A DNA stretch of 64,000 nt from Megalobrama amblycephala. Its lineage: Eukaryota; Chordata; Actinopteri; Cypriniformes; Xenocyprididae. Positions 1 to 12,266 of the stretch are shown in pieces; within the stretch, counting starts at the first letter, position 1, and every line of letters begins with the position of its first letter. The notes beneath the pieces were generated by a model that saw only the letters and a program-made list of their open reading frames with translations, was not told the DNA's origin and searched no databases. The DNA is taken from NCBI RefSeq assembly GCF_018812025.1, contig NC_063044.1:70154847-70218846 (forward strand), in the 5' to 3' direction. A program made the translations under genes and the position numbers.

Positions 1-767
1 CTGATGATTCAGCTGTGCACAGATACAGACGTTAATACTGGCTGCCCTTGTCTAATGCCTTTTATAATGTTGGGAACATGGCATATGCAAATATTGGGGG
101 CGTACACCCCAACTGTTACGTAACAGTCGGTGTTATGTTGAGATTCGCCTGTTCTTTGGAGGTCTTTTAAACAAATGAGATTTATATAAGGAGGAGGAAA
201 CAATGGAGTTTGAGACTCACTGTATGTCATTTCCATGTACTGAACTCTTGTTATTCAACTATGCCGAGGTAAATTAAATTTTTCATTCGAGGGCACCTTT
301 AATTTTTTTTTTTCTTTGTTTCTCTGTCGATATCCTCATCCCCTGCCTAGTTCCTCTTCTTGCCCCCAGAAATCTGTCCCAACCACTGCCGCATTTAGTT
401 TAATCTTAACTTTTTCCTTTACTAGCTAACTCCCTCCTCTTTCAGTCTATACTCCCTGCTCTTGCTCCGTTCGTTCTTTTTCTTCCTTGTGTTTTCTGAT
501 GGACACTCCGTTCGTTTCTCGTGCTGGTTTCACTGCAAACTGCGCACCGCCAATGGCCGTATGAAACGTCATTGTGTAGCATTACGGCACAGTGTTAATG
601 GGAAATGTAGGAAGTGCTGCCAGGGGGATAAATGACCGAGAACAGAGCCTCATGAATCACCGGCCAAATGTTTTTATTAACACCCACCAAAATGAATTTT
701 AACACGCATTTGGCGGGTGTTAATTTAGAACCCTGACTGCAGTTCTGACTCCTGAATGTTCTTCCAG
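1..767. other. Non-coding; presumably intron upstream of the SPRY exons
   Basis: I see no exon with both splice sites and a recognisable product. A short imperfect hairpin lies at 677-723 (arms begin TTAACACCC and end GGGTGTTAA), which looks like the tip of a dispersed repeat. The rest is plain AT-rich sequence. The ORF on the minus strand near 9-236 resembles nothing I know. Confidence 0.5.
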
Positions 768-981
768 AGTCCAGAGCTCACAGCCGGATCCACAGATGGC
801 TTCTGGAGCTTTGATTAATGTGTCACGTTACTTGGGCAACCTGCCGTTCAGAGTCTGGAAGAAGATGGAGGACATCGTCCAAAACAGTGAGTCTGACTGC
901 AGAAGATCTGAGCTCTCACACATACACTGGAAATGATGGAGGGGTGGAGAGTTAAAGGTGCTTCATGACACAAACTGATAG

Positions 982-1013
<32 letters not shown>

Positions 1014-2129
1014 TCTGTCTGTTTAAATGTGATTTTTTGTCATTTGGAGTTTGAACAGTTTTGGCTCATTTGAACATTCCGTCAATGACAGTCTGTGGGA
1101 TTTTTGATTGAGTCCGATCAGTTATAAAAGATAAAGCAACCCGAACCAGAACAGTCTCAAGGTCTGAGCCGGGTTTGGTGGTTGTTAGGAGGAGTTACAA
1201 ATATACATTTAGTCTCCGAATAATAATTTCACAAGCCAACATAATTAGATAGTTAATTATAGTTAATAATTCAAACACAACAGACAGTAAGAATAAACTA
1301 TTGTAAGCCAATACCCAGAAAATAAGAGGCAATAAATGAAGATGATCAGATGCTGCTGAAGATCAGACACACACTTACAGGTTTTCATCTACAGCATAAA
1401 TCTCATCAGATCTCATTGATTTATTAATTTAACTTTCCCAATGTATTAGTTTCTCTTGATGGACACAAATGTCTGAATCACACATTTAATGTTTGTAGTT
1501 GATGATAAAATGAGTGTGAAACTAATAACTGCACTGACGGTGATCAGAGGAACGTGTGTTTGATCAACAGTGTCATAATTCATAATAATCTGTGTTGGGT
1601 CACTCTTGATCATTATATGAACATCAGAATAAAATCATCTGTTGATTGTGTCTCATCAGCCCCTGTGATTCTGGATCCAAACACTGCGAATCCACGTCTC
1701 GTCCTGTCTGATGATCTGACCAGTGTGAGAAATAACGGGGATAGACAACCTCTTCCTGATAATCCAGAGAGATTCGACGAGTGTCTCTCTGTTCTGGGTT
1801 CAGAGGGGTTTAACTCAGGAACACACTGCTGGGATGTGGAGGTTAAAGAGAGTTTTTTCTGGATTCTTGGAGTAATTACACCATCAAAAAAGAGGAAGGG
1901 GCGTATTTTCATTGACGGTGATATCTGGAGTGTGTCGTGCAATCAGATTGGTCAGGATGTTGATCGTGTGAGAGTGTATCTGGACTATGACAAAGGAATG
2001 GTGTCATTCTCTGATCCTGTAACTGACACACATATACGCACATTCACAACCACCTTCACTCACACACTCTTTCCATTCTTCTGGTGTCCTGACGTGTGTC
2101 TGAGGATCTTACCGTTCGATAGTCAGTAA
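768..2129 (+). CDS. C-terminal exons of a TRIM/NLR-type protein ending in a PRY-SPRY (B30.2) domain
   Basis: Two exons join in frame. The first (about 768-886, acceptor TTCCAG, donor GTGAGT) encodes a linker with the fish motif GALINVSRYLGNLPFRVWKKM. The second (1660-2129, acceptor CATCAG) encodes about 156 residues and ends at TAA. The split codon (A from exon one, CC from exon two) restores TPVILDP, the usual PRY start. All three B30.2 signatures are present: LDPNT, WDVEV and LDYDKG. The SPRY domain is a ligand-binding beta-sandwich used in immune sensing by TRIM ubiquitin ligases and fish NLR proteins. N-terminal RING/B-box or NACHT exons would lie left of the window, so parent type cannot be decided. 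No frame break is seen, so the gene may be functional. Confidence 0.85.
985..1013. repeat. (GA)n microsatellite
   Basis: Perfect GA dinucleotide run in the intron between the linker exon and the SPRY exon. Confidence 0.9.
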
Positions 2130-2951
2130 ATGTTACTGGGAGCCATGAATGTGTTTTGTATGCTGGCATGAAGCCCTAACCCTAACCCATTATTGTGTTT
2201 CATATGCTGAATGTTGATGTATAAATGGTAAAAAAACCATGCTTTGAACAGAAAAATTATAACAGCATTGTTATTTATACACTCATACACTCACAGATGT
2301 TAACATTCAGCATCTGAAATGCAACAATGATGTTACAAATGATCTTAAAACATCGGTTGAGTTTAATACTTCTTTTTAATAATGCTTCAGTAAGTTTACA
2401 TTTACATTTACATTTATTCATTTGGCAGACGCTTTTATCCAAAGCGACTTACAAGTGAGGAATACAACAAGCGAGTCGTCATGACGAGGCAAATAGACAA
2501 GAAGTGCTCATAATACAAGTTATAGGCAGTGCTCAGATTATCCTAAAATACAATAGAGAGGGATTAGAGGAAGTGAAAGGAAAGGAATAAGAATTTTTTT
2601 TTTTTTTTTTTTTTTGCGAAGTTACAGAAAAAGCTACAGAAAAATCAGTTGTTTAAACCACTTTAATGCAGTCATTTGACCATTAAAGCAGACATGTTGA
2701 GCTCCTTTATCAATGCAGAAATTATTTCTGAAAAATAAATAAATGAACAAGTCAAGAGCCCAACTAAAGCAAACACCGATCAACATGATGGTGAACTCAA
2801 ATAAAAAATGTCAACCAAACATCAACATCTAAACGTCTAATTCTAGATAAGAGTTTCCGTAGACATCTGACAGAAAAAAAAGTCAATCTGGTTACTAATT
2901 TGGCTATTGTTTTGTTTCACGTTTGTGTGCATGTTTGTCCTCGGGTTTCAT
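2130..2951. other. 3' flank of the SPRY gene; non-coding
   Basis: Downstream of the SPRY stop there is a short run of CCCTAA units (about 2172-2188), a dispersed repeat at 2396-2475 and a poly-T stretch at 2597-2615. No coding signal is seen. Confidence 0.5.
2396..2475 (+). repeat. Dispersed teleost repeat (GGCAGACGCTTTTATCC type)
   Basis: After a TTTACA tandem there is the phrase GGCAGACGCTTTTATCCAAA followed by GCGACTTACA. I recognise it as a very common dispersed sequence in bony fish genomes, often at the tail of short mobile elements. The exact family was not determined. Confidence 0.65.
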
Positions 2952-5110
2952 GACTTTATATCTCAGAATTCTGACTTTTTAACACGCAATTGTGACTTTA
3001 TATCTCAGAATTCTGACTTTATATCACGCAATTGTGACTTTATATCTCAGAATTCTGACTTTTTATCACGCAATTGTGACTTTATATCTCAGAATTCTGA
3101 CTTTTTAACATGCAATTGTGACTTTATATCTCAGAATTCTGACTTTTTAACATGCAATTGCGACTTTATATCTCAGAATTCTGACTTTATATCACGCAAT
3201 TGTGACTTTATATCTCAGAATTCTGACTTTTTATCACGCAATTGTGACTTTATATCTCAGAATTCTGACTTTTTAACATGCAATTGTGACTTTATATCTC
3301 AGAATTCTGACTTTTTAACATGCAATTGCGACTTTATATCTCAGAATTCTGACTTTATATCACGCAATTGTGACTTTATATCTCAGAATTCTGACTTTAT
3401 ATCACGCAATTGTGACTTTATATCTCAGAATTCTGACTTTATATCACGCAATTGTGACTTTATATCTCAGAATTCTGACTTTTTATCACGCAATTGTGAC
3501 TTTATATCTCAGAATTCTGACTTTTTAACATGCAATTGTGACTTTATATCTCAGAATTCTGACTTTTTAACATGCAATTGCGACTTTATATCTCAGAATT
3601 CTGACTTTATATCACGCAATTGTGACTTTATATCTCAGAATTCTGACTTTTTAACATGCAATTGCGACTTTATATCTCAGAATTCTGACTTTTTATCACG
3701 CAATTGCGACTTTATATCTCAGAATTCTGACTTTTTAACATGCAATTGCGACTTTATATCTCAGAATTCTGACTTTTTATCACGCAATTGCGACTTTATA
3801 TCTCAGAATTCTGACTTTATATCACGCAATTGCGACTTTATATCTCAGAATTCTGACTTTTTAACACGCAATTGCGACTTTATATCTCAGAATTCTGACT
3901 TTATAACTCGCAATTGTGACTTTATATCTCAGAATTCTGACTTTTTAACATGCAATTGCGACTTTATATCTCAGAATTCTGACTTTTTATCACGCAATTG
4001 CGACTTTATATCTCAGAATTCTGACTTTATATCACGCAATTGCGACTTTATATCTCAGAATTCTGACTTTTTAACACGCAATTGCGACTTTATATCTCAG
4101 AATTCTGACTTTTTATCACGCAATTGTGACTTTATATCTCAGAATTCTGACTTTTTATCACGCAATTGCGACTTTATATCTCAGAATTCTGACTTTTTAT
4201 CACGCAATTGCGACTTTATATCTCAGAATTCTGACTTTATATCACGCAATTGTGACTTTATATCTCAGAATTCTGACTTTTTAACACGCAATTGCGACTT
4301 TATATCTCAGAATTCTGACTTTATATCACGCAATTGTGACTTTATATCTCAGAATTCTGACTTTTTAACACGCAATTGCGACTTTATATCTCAGAATTCT
4401 GACTTTATATCACGCAATTGTGACTTTATATCTCAGAATTCTGACTTTTAACACGCAATTGCGACTTTATATCTCAGAATTCTGACTTTATATCACGCAA
4501 TTGCGACTTTATATCTCAGAATTCTGACTTTTTAACACGCAATTGCGACTTTATATCTCAGAATTCTGACTTTTTATCACGCAATTGTGACTTTATATCT
4601 CAGAATTCTGACTTTTTATCACGCAATTGCGACTTTATATCTCAGAATTCTGACTTTATATCACGCAATTGTGACTTTATATCTCAGAATTCTGACTTTT
4701 TAACACGCAATTGCGACTTTATATCTCAGAATTCTGACTTTATATCACGCAATTGTGACTTTATATCTCAGAATTCTGACTTTTTAACACGCAATTGCGA
4801 CTTTATATCTCAGAATTCTGACTTTTTAACACGCAATTGCGACTTTATATCTCAGAATTCTGACTTTTTATCACGCAATTGCGACTTTATATCTCAGAAT
4901 TATGACTTTTTAACACGCAATTGCGACTTTATATCTCAGAATTCTGACTTTTTAACACGCAATTGCGACTTTATATCTCAGAATTCTGACTTTTTATCAC
5001 GCAATTGTGACTTTATATCTCAGAATTCTGACTTTATAACTCGCAATTGTGAGATATAAACTCGCAATTGCGAGTTAAAAAGTCAGAATTCTGAGATAAA
5101 AAGTCGCAAT
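2952..5110. repeat. 42-bp satellite of alternating palindromes, about 50 units
   Basis: The unit is two half-units. One is centred on the 10-bp palindrome CAGAATTCTG and the other on GCAATTGC (or GCAATTGT), separated by GACTTTATATCT or GACTTTTTA spacers. EcoRI and MfeI sites therefore recur every 42 bp. Half-unit variants (TATATCACG, TTTATCACG, TTTAACACG, TTTAACATG) are shuffled along the array. Because 42 is a multiple of three and one frame lacks stops, a spurious ORF of about 500 codons runs from 2907 to 4451. At about 5040-5110 the array turns round: the reverse-complement phrase AAGTCAGAATTCTGAGATA appears just before a poly-T run and the phrase AGTGGCGGAAATGGGCTTCC. Confidence 0.95.
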
Positions 5111-5390
5111 TCAGTTTTTTTTTTTTTTTTTTAGTGGCGGAAATGGGCTTCCATAGTCCTGCTTTTAATGCAAGTAGAAATCATTTATAAGTAAGCTCAC
5201 TTAAGGACTTAAGATTTATCTTTATAATTTTTTATCATATATTATGTCAATTTTAAAAAAAAATCTTATATAATATTAACTTCTGCTTTGTTTGTTTGCT
5301 TGGTTTTAATTTGAATTGTATTTATGTTACTGTTAAATAATTTCTTATTTCTTCACTTTTTGACTTTCTCTGTGTCTTGGGATTTTTCCA

Positions 5391-5729
5391 TTGTGCACAT
5401 CATGTACCTACCTAGACAAAACAACAAGAAGTAGTAGTCCTTGGACACACTGACACTCTCACACGCAACCAGAAGTTGAAGACACACACACATTTACGCA
5501 CATACATTTCTTATTTGTTATTATATTTCTTGAAACACCATACATGGTAAGGTTTGATTCTTAAGACGTATGATTCGATGCTCATGCCATCCTGGAGATT
5601 CTTGTTTGACCTATGTCTATAAATATGACCCTTCTTCCTGAATAAATCTGAGAATGCTTTGTACCACACTTGATCTGTGTCTGCTTGGTCATTCTCCCGA
5701 GATCTCGCGCTGCTGCCGCCACACATCAC
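5391..5729 (+). mobile_element. Possible solo LTR of a retroelement
   Basis: This stretch has the order expected of the 3' part of an LTR: TATAAATA at 5618, AATAAA at 5641, then a GT-rich and TC-rich stretch ending in CACATCACA. No second copy, primer-binding site or target duplication could be placed, so this is a weak call. It could instead be the promoter/terminator of some other repeat. Confidence 0.3.
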
Positions 5730-5759
5730 AGGGGTTGAGGCGCCTGTTTCTAAACTGAT

Positions 5760-7011
5760 GACTGAGACTACAAATATTCTACCAATTATTGAGATTTTAA
5801 TCTTATCCTGTTAAACCTACTTCAAACTTTTTTCCAGGCTTTGATATACAACTTTAAGAAAGACAATACAACTTTATCAGTAAATCTGAATGTACATGTG
5901 CAGAAGTGTTTGAATCTTTCTATCATGAATGTTGTTCAGCATCATGAATGAATGAAGAATAAACACCAACCTCTTTGTTCTTCAGTATCTTCAGTGTGTT
6001 TCATTCTGCAGGGTTCTGGATCACTCGTGTTCTCAATAGTGATGCTACAGCTGATACCAAAACTTAGAAGTTTGTGTCGAGAACATCAGGTCTTTCCCAC
6101 GGGAGCTCCATATTGAGGCTTGTATCATTTTAGTGAAATGACGTCATCGGTGACGTTCAAAGTTTTGTTGGAGTGCAGTGCTTCAAGAAGTGGTTTATGG
6201 CGGGTCGATCGTACCATGGATAACCTACCGAAGAAGACAGTTGTGTACTTTTATGTGAGAGAAGGGGTATGTCACCACCACAGACACGTGACACCAACGT
6301 CAAAGTACATCGCAGCCACAATAAATTAATATCTTACTCTTGTGTGTTTTTTTCCAAGCTTTTCTTATCTTTCCTTAATCTTTCTTATCAATCATTGTTA
6401 ACTTTTACTTTCCTGTGTTCTGATGACATTGATTATATTCTTGATACATATTGTAATGACCCAGCGATCAGCGCCAGCAGGCAGTTGCATTATGGGTATT
6501 TATTTGTTTGAGTTGATTTATATGGAATTCCAAGTCTGCCACAATTAAAAATAAATAAATATGTAAATAGACATAGATTATAGAATTAGAAATAGACAAT
6601 ATACATAGAAAAGCAAATTATATATATGTATATATATATATATATATTATATATATATATATATATATATTTCCATATGAATTTCCACATTTATTCATGT
6701 CTACATTTCTTTAATTCTACATTTCTTTTTTTTTTTACATTTATGTATTTTTACATTTCTTTGTCCGTAGGGTAATGAGAAGAGCGTGGTTTACCTCAGA
6801 CATAGCAATCGAGCTCAGAGTAGGCGAGAGTGAAGCGAGGCCACAGTGACACCTTGTGGTGTGCCTGAAATACAAGAAGTGTAGCTACTGACATTGATAC
6901 TGTCTGTGATGAATGACTTGGATAGACCAATTTGGTGTTTGCAAACAGCGATGACGTTTTTTGTGGGCGGAGCCTAGCTGGTTGCAGAAAATGAAAGTTG
7001 AGCAGTAGAAG
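5760..7011. other. Non-coding, repeat-rich
   Basis: Short ORFs here (6120-6329, 6269-6511) overlap without similarity to anything I recognise. A TA microsatellite occupies about 6622-6672. Nothing else is supported. Confidence 0.4.
6622..6672. repeat. (TA)n microsatellite
   Basis: Interrupted TA dinucleotide run. Confidence 0.85.
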
Positions 7012-7325
7012 TCTATGGAAGCCACGAAATAAAAGAATAAAAAAAGTTAATTTCGAGTTTATATCTCACAATTCTGACTTTTATTTCTCGCAAATCTGAG
7101 TTTACATATCACATTTCTTACAAAATAAAACAGAATTGTGAGATATACTCGTTATTCTGTCTTTTCTGAATTGCAATTTATCCCGCAATTCTGACTTTTC
7201 CCCCCTCAGAATTGTGAAATAAACTCACTATTGCGAGTTATAAAGTCCGAACTGGGAGTAATAAACACGCAAATGCAAGAGAAAAAAAAAGTCAGAATTG
7301 TGAAATAAAAATTATTATGTTTAAA
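7012..7325 (-). repeat. Degenerate copy of the 42-bp palindromic satellite family
   Basis: After TCTATGGAAGCC, the reverse complement of the phrase that closes the 2952-5110 array, come worn copies of the same half-units: ATATCTCACAATTCTGACTT, CGCAATTCTGACTTTTCC and AGTCAGAATTGTGA. The locus thus looks like a second member of the same repeat family, inserted in opposite orientation and not amplified. Confidence 0.7.
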
Positions 7326-9000
7326 AGTTATCTATGTAAAATATTATAGGTTTAAATTATTTTAATTATAATTGTTTCATGCTGTATGTATGTATGTCCT
7401 CTGAACTGCATATGTGAATTTTATGTAGAGACTTACTGTTTACATCAAATTCCTGCTTTAATAGTAGACTAATCCTTGCAGGTGTCATCAATCCAGTCTG
7501 TGAAACGTCTCTGTTTATCTTCAAATTACGTTTTCAACGATGGTTTTCTTTAAAAATGAAGACTATATTTTTTGCATTCCGATTCCAACATCCAGAGGCA
7601 CAACAAAACATTTTTCTCTTATTCTGTGGATTTTTTCACATTTTTCTTCAATAGCTTCAACTATTTTTCTGCAACCAGTATGCGCGCGCAGCTGCAAGTG
7701 ACGTAATTGTGACGTCTGCTCGAAAGTGGTCTATAGGCAGGGGCGCCGTTGGCACGGGGGACAGGGTGGTCAGGACCCCCGCAGTTTTGAAAAGACAGAA
7801 ATCGACCCCCGCACTTTTGATAAGGGCTGCTTCAATCAGTCACAATATATCATCTTTTAGCTTAGGATATTTTCTTTCAAATGAGACCATTTTCACGTTT
7901 CTGTGAGCTTTCGTTCGTAAATAATCAGCTGTTTTGTCGCGGATGTGAACAGGAAATGCGCTCTCGAATGGAGAAACACACGATCTCCAAACCATCGATC
8001 AAAGCGTGTTAACGTTTTAGGACAGGTCGATGGTATATAAATCATGCCGGAACGTTAGCGTTTGTCAATCAGGCCAAACCGTTCATTCAGAAACCGAGAA
8101 ATTTGACACTTTAAGGTAAGGAGGCTGATCTCTCAGGTTGACGCGCAAGCTGGCTTGACTTAAGTTTTCGTGAGGATTTATAGTTTATGGACTGTTTTGA
8201 TTTCGGTAATTACATCTTGAAAGGCAAAAGCATTGATGACATCTATAAAAGAGATATCTGAAATAGAAACAAAAGTGATATTGCCTCATCCAGTGGAGGA
8301 CGCACGAGAGGAGATCTGTGCGTTTAATTGGTATGTGTATACTGTAATAGTGCATTTACAATGCATGCACTTTTATCGTGAAAGTGAAAGTGCCTTTTGC
8401 AGTCGCATCGCGGTGCTCCCGTGTTTCCCAATGTGAACGTGAGCTCCAGTCCATTACAATTTAGAGTGATTAATGCCCGGGTATACTTCATTTCACGCGT
8501 CCTGTGCTGGCAAACATGAATAGCAACATCTTCAACATTTCTAATCACAGGCATTTTAAAAAATGGAAGTGCTTGTTATTTCCCATTATTAATCATTTGA
8601 ATGAATGGGCTTGTGTTTGACTGAGATTTGGACAACACGGAAAGGATCGAACCAGCGCACATATCAGTGAAGTTGACACAAGCATATGATCAATGCATTT
8701 GAAACTAGACCACAAATTCACTTAACGTTCATATTTACTTCTTTTTACATGCACAACATGTGATAAACGCTTAAAATATGACACATATTTCAAAGATCCA
8801 AAATAGAACGAGGCATCGGTTACAGTAGAACAATTTATCCCGCCGTGGGGACATTCTAAAATGCTTAACGTGAAAAATGCTTAACGTGGCTTAATGTACT
8901 AAGACAGTGATATTAACAGACCAAACTCACTAAACATCACCATAATAAAGTGTACTATGTACAAAAAGCATTTAATAACTGCGGGGGTTATGCAGAAAGG
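7326..9000. other. Non-coding; one orphan hAT-like terminus at 7738
   Basis: At 7738 the sequence CAGGGGCGCCGTTGGCACGG resembles the hAT terminus at 42345, followed by two GACCCCCGCA phrases. A possible inverted partner for the inner phrase (CTGCGGGGGT) occurs at about 8980, but no CGCCCCTG end or 8-bp duplication was found. No coding exon is seen. Confidence 0.4.
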
Positions 9001-9095
9001 ACCTGCATCAAGTCAAGTCATCTTCATTTATATAGCACTTTTCACAATGCATATTGTTTCAAAGCAGCTTCACAGTGACAATAGGAAATTTCTTA
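9001..9095 (+). repeat. Dispersed teleost repeat (TTTATATAGCACTTTTCAC type)
   Basis: The phrase TTCATTTATATAGCACTTTT followed by TTTCAAAGCAGCTTCACAG is a widespread fish repeat. A related copy lies at about 35868-35945, and a cousin begins at 63664. Confidence 0.65.
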
Positions 9096-9314
9096 TCGAG
9101 CTAAAGTTGGTTTTTGATTGAATCACTTCTGTTGTAAAAATTGTTAATTATTACTTTAGGGGCCGCTTAAATGACACCTTTCCTGCTAAAAAACGGAATA
9201 CCCCTAATGCATTCTTGCCGTTCTTTTATGCGTTTAGTCTATAGGTTTGCGTGTTTGAGTGTGTGTGTGCTAAACCCAGCTCTCTCCACCCACCTTCACC
9301 TGTCACCAGCTAAA

Positions 9315-9535
9315 TGACAGACTAGTGAGAATGGGGAAATTGACATCCAATGTGTTCTGTCCTCGCTGCACTTCTCCCTGTACTAAAGACCCTTCTGTTA
9401 AACTCCTGAAGTTTGCAGATGACACCACTATCATCGGCCTCATACACAATGGAGATGAGTCTGCATACAGACAGGAAGTTGAACAGCTGGTGCAGTTCTA
9501 ACAAACTGGAACTGTGCAATGTGATCATGGATACT
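9315..9535 (+). pseudogene. Fragment of a LINE (L2/CR1-like) reverse transcriptase
   Basis: Three short blocks in different frames add up to a reverse-transcriptase palm fragment. They are CVLSSLHFSLY-like residues (stop within the block), SVKLLKFADDTTIIGLI carrying the catalytic FADD box, and WCSSNKLEL. The frame changes between blocks and the fragment is only about 220 bp, so this is a dead 5'-truncated or rearranged copy. Family assignment (L2-like) rests on recognition of the FADDTTIIG...ESAYRQEV style only. Confidence 0.75.
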
Positions 9536-9649
9536 GGTTAATCGATTTCCATGTTGTAGTCACACAGTCTAAACAGAATAAACACAAAAGCAGGAACTGA
9601 CGTTCTCTCAATGTCTCTCTATCTTCATACCATCTTAATATTTTTGTGT

Positions 9650-9895
9650 AAACTATGATACAGTTTTTTTCAGGATTCTTTGATGAATACAAAGTTTTAA
9701 AAGTTAAAAACTGTCATTTTTTATCAATTTAATGCATCCTTGCTAAATAAATGTATTCATGTCCTCAAAATAAAATAAAATAAGCATCTCGCTGATATCT
9801 TTTAAACAGTTGTGAACACAAAAATGTTTTCAATATTGATAAAAAGAAATGTTTCTTGAGCAGCAAATCAGCATATTAGAATTATTTAATAAAAA
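9650..9895. repeat. Dispersed fish repeat fragment
   Basis: Phrases such as AATTTAATGCATCCTTGCTA and GAGCAGCAAATCAGCATATT recur widely in cyprinid DNA as I recall, usually in one element. Here the order and spacing are disturbed. No coding capacity. Confidence 0.45.
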
Positions 9896-10189
9896 TCAGA
9901 GAGACAATACTTCTGCTGTTGTTTATAAATACATTAACAAGTCGCCGGAAATAGTTATTAGTGTCTCAATAATGTGCTTCACTGTCCATACCAGTGCCCA
10001 AATTCATGTATTTGATATAGGCTACTGAATCACAACTGAGACGCACCCTTCATTAATGCAGCCACATTGAGCTGCTTCTTTTCCTTTTAATGGTGGTTAG
10101 CAAACTCACTTGAAGGTGCACACTGCCACCTACTGCATGACACCTGCATAACAGCTGACTTAAAATAATAGATCAGGCTCGGGATAGCT

Positions 10190-10311
10190 GATAATATAAT
10201 ATAATATAATATAATATAATATAATATAATATATATATATAATATAATATAATATAAGGTAATATAATATAATATAATATAATATAATATAGTTTTTGAT
10301 AGAATGTTGTG

Positions 10312-10380
<69 letters not shown>
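10190..10380. repeat. AT-rich low-complexity tract, (ATAAT)n then (TA)n
   Basis: A pentanucleotide ATAAT run (about 10190-10290) is followed by about 29 TA units at 10320-10379. It lies directly left of the TIR element at 10415. Confidence 0.9.
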
Positions 10381-10382
<2 letters not shown>

Positions 10383-10414
10383 GAAAGAGTTTACCTTAGT
10401 TTCCTTAGAGAATA

Positions 10415-11689
10415 GGGGAGAGTGGGGTAAAATGAGCCATTTTTTTACTTTTTATTTTTACTTACTTTTTAACTTTTTTTCTCAAGATAAGGGAAAATGA
10501 GGCAGAAGTACAATGAAAGTATTTAAAGTAATTTCAAGATGTTTCCTATAATTTCAAATGATCAGAATACATCTATGACAAAGGGTTCAAAAAATATGGC
10601 TTCTTATAAAAAAGTGTTCCTCTGGCTCAATATACCTTAGGTTAGGGGTAAGTTGAGCCGAGTCAGTAGGTAGGTGTAAACTGGCCATCTAACTGAATCT
10701 GAATCAAACCCATGTGAAATTTTAAAGATAATGTACCTATTTTAAAAACTAATTTAATAATCAAATTTCCTTTTACAAATATTTATTTTTTAAAGCTAAA
10801 TGAAACATTGTTTAATATTTAATAATAATAATATTTAATAATTGTTTGCATTTCTGAAACAATATGTTGAACACCAAAGTTGTAATCTTCCATATGATTA
10901 AACATCTTCCGGTTCGTATCAGAGAAGGATTTGGTGTACTTGTACATTATTCCTATCAAATAAACTCGAAAATAAAGATAAACTAAACCAGTTGCGTAAT
11001 ATTACATTGAAATGACACCAGTTCATACTTCAGATTTAACTTTAAAAAACTGGCTCAATTTACCCCATAGCATTTGGCTCACTTTGCCCCATAGCTTCCA
11101 TTTTAGGAAAAGCTAGCTAGCTTACCAGTTCAGGCTAATATTTAGCTAAATAATTTGCATGGTTTTATATGTTTCTAAATCACCAATATGCGTCACAAAT
11201 AGCTTTAGACCTGCTCTGGGGCCAACTTAATCACTATATTAAGACTGTGTCTTAAAAACTAGTTTGACCAACTTGCAGTTAACCAAGGGGTAATCATTGT
11301 TATTTTTCCAATTCCAGTTACACCAATCTACCTTTTTATGTAACAGACTTTAAAAAAATTAGGACCACTCTTCAAGAAAAAAATAGTGACTTAACTTTTA
11401 AGACTAGTCTAAATGGTTTATGCAACTGGCCCCAGGACAAATTTGCTTTGATGAAACAGCATTACATCTGTTATGTTACAATTTTTCTTTTGACAAGCCA
11501 AAAAAAAAAAAGGTTTTTAAAGTAAATAAGTGACTTCCACTCCTCCCATGTGCTTCTCCTTTTTCTCAGTCTGGCAGAAATGACAGGTGGTTCGAAAAAA
11601 TATGGTCACATGACAATAAAATGGTACGGTTGCCAACATACAGGGGGTGGGCCAACTTACCCACTGGCTCATCTTACCCCACTCTCCCC
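10415..11689. mobile_element. TIR-bounded non-autonomous DNA transposon with internal copies of the terminal motif
   Basis: The left end reads GGGGAGAGTGGGGTAAAATG and the right end is its near-perfect inverted partner (GGCTCATCTTACCCC then ACTCTCCCC), giving TIRs of about 24 bp. TA lies outside both ends. No transposase frame is visible in 1.27 kb. The core motif GGGGTAARTTGAGCC recurs inside in both orientations (about 10622-10660, 11050-11095), as expected for transposase-binding sites. The superfamily is not assigned. Confidence 0.75.
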
Positions 11690-11692
11690 CTA

Positions 11693-12131
11693 CTATTGCA
11701 GAAGCTCAAGTAGTATGTTTTAGTAAAAATATGAAGGCAGAATCCATGCAAATAATCAGTTGAATTTTAAAACTATTATTTTCTGTGGTCTGTTTAATAC
11801 CATTCAATTGTTCTTCCCTCTGTTTTTTAACAAATCATGTGTTGAAATTAAATACTTTACATTGATCCATGTAATGCATTTTTCTCAGTTTGTCCCACTG
11901 TCTCTTAAAACATTTGAGAACAGCATTTATTGGCACTGCAAACATTTGACTTTATGCACAGGTTTATGACCTCTGCCCTGGAGTGCATGTGGACAACTGA
12001 CTGCTTACAAAATGCTTTTAGAAATGAAGGAAATCCACTCCGCTCATATACATTACTCTGCCTACTAGAGGGGCAACACATACTGTGGTAGGGTGCAAAA
12101 TCATTTTGTACAAGAGGATTTTGTCTTTTTT

Positions 12132-12176
<45 letters not shown>

Positions 12177-12266
12177 AATGAGTGTGTGGTTTTGCTTTCC
12201 ATTAAGCCGCCGCTGCTGTTGATAATTTGAGTGAGCAAGTTTGAGGATGCATCAGTTGTTCGGAGT
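11693..12266. other. Non-coding spacer with a TA microsatellite
   Basis: A (TA)n run occupies about 12134-12171. No splice-consistent coding exon or known repeat is recognised in the rest. Confidence 0.5.

Noticed and set aside
2165..2190. Telomere-like CCCTAA units
   Set aside because: Only two to three units, far too few for an interstitial telomere block.
2907..4451. 514-codon ORF with a 14-residue repeat (DFISQNSDFLSRNC-like)
   Set aside because: It is the translation of a 42-bp satellite whose period is a multiple of three. One missing T at about 4447 ends it, and no splice or promoter evidence exists.
5511..5729. 72-codon minus-strand ORF
   Set aside because: It is antisense to an LTR-like stretch with a TATA box and AATAAA, and resembles no known protein.
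7738..8990. A complete hAT element starting CAGGGGCGCC
   Set aside because: No matching right terminus or 8-bp duplication was found; only an orphan end is reported.
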